Shown: positions 59,880 to 64,000 of the stretch, one piece after another | Layout of the letters: each line of letters opens with the position of its first letter | How positions within the stretch are numbered: the stretch's first letter is position 1 | Assembly (NCBI RefSeq): GCF_003574675.1 | Contig: NZ_QOAZ01000002.1 | Location: forward strand, 186,001 to 250,000 | Length of the DNA: 64,000 nt | Reading direction: 5' to 3' | Source of the DNA: Azohydromonas sediminis | GTDB taxonomy: Bacteria > Pseudomonadota > Gammaproteobacteria > Burkholderiales > Burkholderiaceae_C | Notes under the pieces: model-generated | What the model was told of the DNA's origin: nothing | Database searches by the model: none | Seen by the model: the letters and a program-made list of their open reading frames with translations, nothing else | Made by a program: the position numbers and the translations under genes

Positions 59880-62315
59880 ATGACTGCCCGCCTGCTGACC
59901 GCCGCCGAACTGGCCACCCGCTGCGACCCCGCCCGCCTCGAGCCCGCCCTCGCCGAGGCCGCGCAGGCCGCGCGCACCATCGTCGGCCAGGAGCGCGCCC
60001 GCGCGGCGGTCGAGTTCGGCATCGCGGCGGCGCACCCGTCGTTCCACCTGTTCGTGATGGGTCCGCCCGGCTCGGGTCGGCGCAGCCTCGCGCGGCACGT
60101 GATCGAGGCGCGCGTGGCCAGCGACGGCGCCGCGCGCAGCGACTGGGTCTACGTCAACAACTTCGCGCACCCGCACCAGCCGGTGGCGCTGCAGCTGCCG
60201 GCCGGGCGCGGCACGCAGCTGCGCGACGACATGCGCGCACTCGTGCGCGACCTGCGCACGCTGATCCCGGCGGTGTTCGACTCCGAGGAATACGCGACGC
60301 AGGTCGAGCGCATCAACGACGAGTTCAAGCAGCGCGCCGAGCAGGCGCTCGCCGAGGTCGTCGACGAGGCGCAGCGCCGCGGGCTGGCGATGATCCGCAC
60401 GCCGGTGGGCTTCACGTTCGCACCGCAGAAGGACGGCGAAGTGATGTCGACCGAGGCCTTCGAGGCGCTGCCCGAGGCACGCCGCGAGGAGCTCAAGAAG
60501 AGCATCGGCGAGGTGCAGGACCAGCTGCTGCGCGTGCTGCGCTCGCACATGCGCATGCGCAAGGAGCACGCCGACCGCGTGCGCGCGCTCGACCGCTCGA
60601 TGACGCTGCTGGCCGTCGAGCACGCCGTCGACGAACTCAAGGCCCGCTACGCCGACCTGCCCAAGGTCTGCAGCTACCTCGACGCGGTGCGCGCCGACGT
60701 GATCGACAACGCCGGCGACTTCCGCGGCCGCGAAGACGAGGACGGCGAAAGCCACGCCGAGAAGCCCGGCGAGCTCGCACGCTACGAGGTCAACGTCGTG
60801 CTCGACGCCGCCGCGAGCCCGCAGGCGCCGATCGTCGAGGCCGACCTGCCGTCGGTGCCCAACCTCGTCGGCCGCGTCGACCACATCGCGCGCTTCGGCG
60901 CGCTGCTGACCGACTTCCGCCTGATCAAGGGCGGCGCGCTGCACCGTGCCAACGGCGGCTACCTGCTCGTCGACGCGGTCAAGCTGCTGCAGCAGCCGTT
61001 CGCGTGGCAGTCGCTCAAGCGTGCGCTGCTCAAGCGCGAGATCCGCATCGAGTCGCTCGGCGAGATGTTCAGCGTGATCTCGACGGTGCAGCTCGAGCCC
61101 GAGCCGATCCCCCTGGCGGTCAAGGTCGTGTTCGTCGGCGAGCGCTGGGTGTGCCACCTGCTGCAAGCCGCCGACCCCGAGTTCGACGAGCTGTTCCGCG
61201 TCGTCGCCGACCTCGACGACGACATGCCGCGCGCCGAGGGCACCGAGCTCGAGCTCGCGCGCCTGCTCGCCGAGCAGCTGCGCGCGCAGCAGGGCCTGCC
61301 CGCCAGCACGGCGGCGCTGGCGCGGCTGATCGACCACGGCGTGCGGCTGGCCGGCGACACGAAGCGCATCACGGCACAGGTGCGCCAGCTGCTCGACGTG
61401 ATGGTCGAGGCCGAGCACGTCGCGCGCTCGCGCCGGCGCGCGCGCGTCGAGGCCGACGACGTCGCCGCGGCGCTCGCCGCGCGCCGCGAGCGCGCCGCGC
61501 GCGTCGACGCGCGGCTGCGCGACGCGGTGCAGCGCGACATCCTGCTGATCGCGACCGCCGGCGAACGCGTCGGGCAGGTCAACGGCCTGTCGGTCTACGA
61601 GGTCGGGCACGAGGTGTTCGGCATGCCCACACGCATCAGCGCGACCTCGCGCCTGGGCGACGGCGAAGTCATCGACGTGCAGCGCGAGACGCACCTGGGC
61701 GGGCCGGTGCACGCCAAGGGCGTGCTGATCCTGTCGTCGTTCCTCGCGTCGCGCTACACGCGGCTGCAGCCGCACTCGATCGTCGCCAGCCTCGTGTTCG
61801 AGCAGACCTACGGGCTCGTCGAGGGCGACAGCGCGTCGCTCGCCGAGCTCGTCGCGCTGCTGTCGTCGATCGCCGACGTGCCGGTGCGCCAGTGCCTGGC
61901 GGTGACCGGCTCGGTCAACCAGTTCGGCGACGTGCAGGCCATCGGCGGTGTCAACGAGAAGATCGAGGGCTTCTTCGACGTGTGCGCTGCGCGCGGGCTC
62001 GACGGCACGCACGGCGTCGTGATCCCGCAGGCCAACGTGTCGCACCTGATGCTGCGCGACGACGTGATCGCCGCGGTGGCCGCCGGCCGCTTCGCGATCC
62101 ACGCCGTCGCGCACGTCGACGATGCGCTCGCGCTGATGACGGGGATGCCCGCCGGCGACCCCGCGCAGCCCAGTGCCGACACCGTCAACGGCCGCATCGC
62201 AAGGCGACTGCGCGACTACGCGCGCATCCGCACCGGCCAGGCGCGCGTGCGCAAGCGCGGCGCGCCGATGGAGGTCCGCCAGATCGTCGGCGACGGCAAC
62301 GGGGACGACGAATGA
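59880..62315 (+). CDS. Lon-related ATP-dependent-type protease (AAA_32/LonB-like)
   Basis: 811 residues. The C-terminal Lon protease domain has the Ser651 (VEGDSASLAE) and Lys694 (GGVNEKIEGF) dyad, 43 residues apart as in E. coli Lon. The N-terminal P-loop is GPPGSGRRSL at 61-70, with Arg in place of the usual Lys and Ser/Thr. Walker B-like GGYLLVDAVKLL follows. A long coiled coil spans about 110-260. Such proteins probably degrade damaged or regulatory proteins, but nucleotide use is doubtful here. Coupled to the next gene by ATGA. Confidence 0.88.
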   Translation: MTARLLTAAELATRCDPARLEPALAEAAQAARTIVGQERARAAVEFGIAAAHPSFHLFVMGPPGSGRRSLARHVIEARVASDGAARSDWVYVNNFAHPHQPVALQLPAGRGTQLRDDMRALVRDLRTLIPAVFDSEEYATQVERINDEFKQRAEQALAEVVDEAQRRGLAMIRTPVGFTFAPQKDGEVMSTEAFEALPEARREELKKSIGEVQDQLLRVLRSHMRMRKEHADRVRALDRSMTLLAVEHAVDELKARYADLPKVCSYLDAVRADVIDNAGDFRGREDEDGESHAEKPGELARYEVNVVLDAAASPQAPIVEADLPSVPNLVGRVDHIARFGALLTDFRLIKGGALHRANGGYLLVDAVKLLQQPFAWQSLKRALLKREIRIESLGEMFSVISTVQLEPEPIPLAVKVVFVGERWVCHLLQAADPEFDELFRVVADLDDDMPRAEGTELELARLLAEQLRAQQGLPASTAALARLIDHGVRLAGDTKRITAQVRQLLDVMVEAEHVARSRRRARVEADDVAAALAARRERAARVDARLRDAVQRDILLIATAGERVGQVNGLSVYEVGHEVFGMPTRISATSRLGDGEVIDVQRETHLGGPVHAKGVLILSSFLASRYTRLQPHSIVASLVFEQTYGLVEGDSASLAELVALLSSIADVPVRQCLAVTGSVNQFGDVQAIGGVNEKIEGFFDVCAARGLDGTHGVVIPQANVSHLMLRDDVIAAVAAGRFAIHAVAHVDDALALMTGMPAGDPAQPSADTVNGRIARRLRDYARIRTGQARVRKRGAPMEVRQIVGDGNGDDE

Positions 62316-62974
62316 ACGCGCCGGCCCCGCGCCACGTGCTCGCGCTGCTCGACGACGCCGCGGCGGCACCCGACGTGATCGAGCTGTCGACGGCGCTCGC
62401 GCAGCAGCTGCAGCGCCCGCTGGAGGTGGTCTACGTCGAGAGCGTGCCGGCGCTCGTGGCCGCGGCGCTGCCGTTCACGCAGGTGCTGGCCGAGACCCGC
62501 GCGCAGTGGACCGCGTTCGCGCCGCAGGACGTCGAGAGCGGCTACCGCGCGCAGCTGGCACGGCTGCGCGAGATCGCCGCGCGCGCGACGACGCGGCGCG
62601 CGGTGCGCTGGTCGCTGCGCACGGTGCGCGGCGCGCTGGCGCAGGCCGTCGTCGAACTGCACGCCGAGTCGGACCTGATGGTCGTCGGCACCGCCGGCGT
62701 GCGGCCGCCCGCGCTGCCGCGCGTCGTGCCGGCGCGCCGGCCGCTGCGCATCGCCGTCGTCACCGACGACTCGCCCGCCGCCGCGCAGGCGCGCGAGGTC
62801 GCGCAGCAGGTCGCCACGGCACTGGGCGGCGTGCTGACGGTGCACCGTGCGAGCGGCGACGCGGCCGCGGCGGCGGCCCGCGACCGCCACTGCGACCTGT
62901 TCGTGCTGCCGCGCGGGCTCGTCGCGCCGGCGGTGCTGGCCACGCTGGCGCGGCCAGCGCTCGTCGTCGGCTGA
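62312..62974 (+). CDS. universal-stress-protein-like protein
   Basis: 220 residues. Two UspA-like Rossmann halves: HVLALLDDAAAAPDVIELSTALA near 8-30 with LMVVGTAGV, and RIAVVTDDSPAAAQAREVAQQVATALGG near 144-171 with CDLFVLPRG. The ATP-binding Gly motif of UspA is not clearly kept. Translationally coupled to the Lon-like protease; probably a stress or adaptor function. Low certainty about role. Confidence 0.65.
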   Translation: MNAPAPRHVLALLDDAAAAPDVIELSTALAQQLQRPLEVVYVESVPALVAAALPFTQVLAETRAQWTAFAPQDVESGYRAQLARLREIAARATTRRAVRWSLRTVRGALAQAVVELHAESDLMVVGTAGVRPPALPRVVPARRPLRIAVVTDDSPAAAQAREVAQQVATALGGVLTVHRASGDAAAAAARDRHCDLFVLPRGLVAPAVLATLARPALVVG

Positions 62975-62991
62975 AGGCCGGCCCGCGCGGG

Positions 62992-63813
62992 TCAGACCGG
63001 ACCGGCGCGCTTGCGCGTGCCGATCGAGGCGGCGCCGCCCGCGCGCCCGCGCGCGGCGCCGACCGAGCGCACGCAGTTGCGCCCGGCCTGCTTGGCCGCC
63101 AGCAGCGCCGCGTCGGCGTCGAGCAGCAGCGCGTCGAGCGTGCCGTGGCCCGGGCCGACCGGCGCGACACCGATCGACACCGTCGTGCCGACGGCGAGCC
63201 CCTCGCATTCGACGCGCAGGTCACCGGCCTGCACGCGGATGCGCTCGGCGACGTCGAGCGCGCCCAGCGGGTCGGTGTGCGGCAGGAACACCGCGAAGGC
63301 GTCGCCGTCGTAGCGCGCGAGCACGTCGGGCTGGCGCAGCGCCTGCCCGACGACGCGCGCGAGCTCGCGCAGGTAGCGCTCGCCGCACTCGCGTCCGTGG
63401 GTGTCGACGAGGCTGCCGAAGTGATCGGCGTCGACGACGAGCAGCGCCGCGTCGAGGTCGTAGCGGCGGCAGCGTGCGCGTTCGGCCTCGGCCACCGCGA
63501 CGAAGTGGCGACGGTTGAGCAGCCCGGTCAGCTCGTCGCGCGTCGACGCGAGCGCCAGGCGGCGGCTCGCCTCGTCGAACCGATCGGCGACGAGCACGCA
63601 GGCCCACGACGCCGGCACTGCGGCGAGCAGCGCGGCCAGTGCGACGACGGCCGCGGCACCCGCGCCGCCCGTCAGCGCCGCAGTGCTCACCAGCGGCAGC
63701 GCCAGCGTGACGCCGGCAGCCGCCAGCAGCGCCGCCACCGGCACGCGCCCGTAGCGGCGCACGCCGCCGCGCAGCCAGGTTAGCCAGCGGAACTCGGCAG
63801 GCGAAACGGTCAC
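62992..63813 (-). CDS. membrane GGDEF-domain protein with degenerate signature
   Basis: About 273 residues from a GTG at 63813. Two membrane helices (about 24-46 and 52-75) precede a GGDEF domain (about 88-250) with RDELTGLLNRRHF and a metal-binding VVDADHF. The active-site motif reads DGDAF (169-173) instead of GGDEF, so c-di-GMP synthesis is doubtful. The frame extends to a TTG at 63918, but this adds a Cys/Arg-rich stretch I do not trust. Could be an inactive GTP or c-di-GMP-linked scaffold. Confidence 0.75.
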   Translation of the reverse strand: MTVSPAEFRWLTWLRGGVRRYGRVPVAALLAAAGVTLALPLVSTAALTGGAGAAAVVALAALLAAVPASWACVLVADRFDEASRRLALASTRDELTGLLNRRHFVAVAEAERARCRRYDLDAALLVVDADHFGSLVDTHGRECGERYLRELARVVGQALRQPDVLARYDGDAFAVFLPHTDPLGALDVAERIRVQAGDLRVECEGLAVGTTVSIGVAPVGPGHGTLDALLLDADAALLAAKQAGRNCVRSVGAARGRAGGAASIGTRKRAGPV

Positions 63814-63986
63814 GGCGTCGTCGGACGTGGGGTCGATCGGAAAGGCGGCCGGGCGGGCGACGAGGGCCGCCCGCGCGCAGCCTATTCGACCACAAACCCC
63901 CCGCCCGCATGCGTCCAACCCGAGCGCTCCGCCCCCCTGTTCGCGCGGGAGCCGGCGGCCGCCGGGCTGCGCGCGGCGGTCGCGCC

Positions 63987-63992
63987 TACACT
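63987..63992 (+). promoter_or_regulatory. -10-like hexamer at the window edge
   Basis: TACACT, 6 bases before an AT that ends the window. If the next base is G, a plus-strand gene starts at 63999 with the same short-leader arrangement as other genes here. Cannot be confirmed from this window. Confidence 0.2.
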
Positions 63993-64000
63993 GCCGCCAT

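Overview
The window is very GC-rich, densely coded chromosomal DNA. Gene content and order point to a betaproteobacterium of the order Burkholderiales, probably near Rubrivivax/Leptothrix or the Comamonadaceae. The main evidence is the rpsF-priB-rpsR-rplI-dnaB order, a grpE-dnaK-dnaJ run with sigma32-type promoters, an RpoD with a long Lys/Ala-rich N-terminus, the aat-bpt pair and the divergent ppsA/ppsR pair. I saw no rRNA, tRNA, CRISPR array, insertion sequence or prophage. Assignments rest on reading motifs; no database search was possible.

Layout. 1-4.3 kb: a truncated esterase, an iron alcohol dehydrogenase, an outer-membrane-like protein and isocitrate lyase (aceA). 4.5-25 kb: a polyamine/amine catabolic island. 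It starts with a glutamine amidotransferase/aminotransferase pair divergent from an agmatinase, then a hemerythrin and an Lrp-type regulator. The main plus-strand run follows: omega-amino-acid aminotransferase, puuB, puuD, puuA, spuC, potFGHI, a porin-like protein, an aldehyde dehydrogenase (puuC type), gabT and a second glutamine-synthetase-like ligase. Together these would import putrescine/spermidine, glutamylate or transaminate them, oxidise them to 4-aminobutyrate and transaminate that to succinate semialdehyde. 25-28.7 kb: a DMT exporter, then a minus-strand dusA-mtnA-aldolase operon that looks like the isomerase and aldolase of the dihydroxyacetone-phosphate shunt for 5'-deoxy/methylthio-nucleoside salvage.

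28.7-41.3 kb: rpoD behind a strong sigma70 promoter, a class III adenylate cyclase fused to an FHA domain, a multi-PAS hybrid histidine kinase, ferrochelatase, Hsp15, and grpE-dnaK-dnaJ with heat-shock promoters. 41.3-44.9 kb: a receiver-like/TPR protein behind a sigma28-like promoter, a PA0069-type radical SAM protein whose start codon lies in a near-perfect LexA box, and a GIY-YIG nuclease. 44.9-48.1 kb: dnaB and the S6-PriB-S18-L9 operon. 48.2-53.1 kb: ppsA/ppsR (PEP synthase and its regulator) and the N-end-rule transferases aat-bpt. 53.2-59.8 kb: a Bcr/CflA exporter ending in palindromic repeats, then a translationally coupled miaA/ABC exporter/CrtC-AttH operon. 59.9-64 kb: a Lon-like protease coupled to a universal-stress-like protein, and a membrane GGDEF protein with a degenerate active site.

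Most of the window is ordinary core genome. The points most worth a second look are the SOS-box/leaderless start of the radical SAM gene, the sigma28-like promoter in front of a receiver whose phospho-acceptor Asp is Glu, the mtnA-aldolase pair, the three compensating palindromes after the exporter, a set of -10-like hexamers 6-9 nt before start codons, and the unusual build of the polyamine island.
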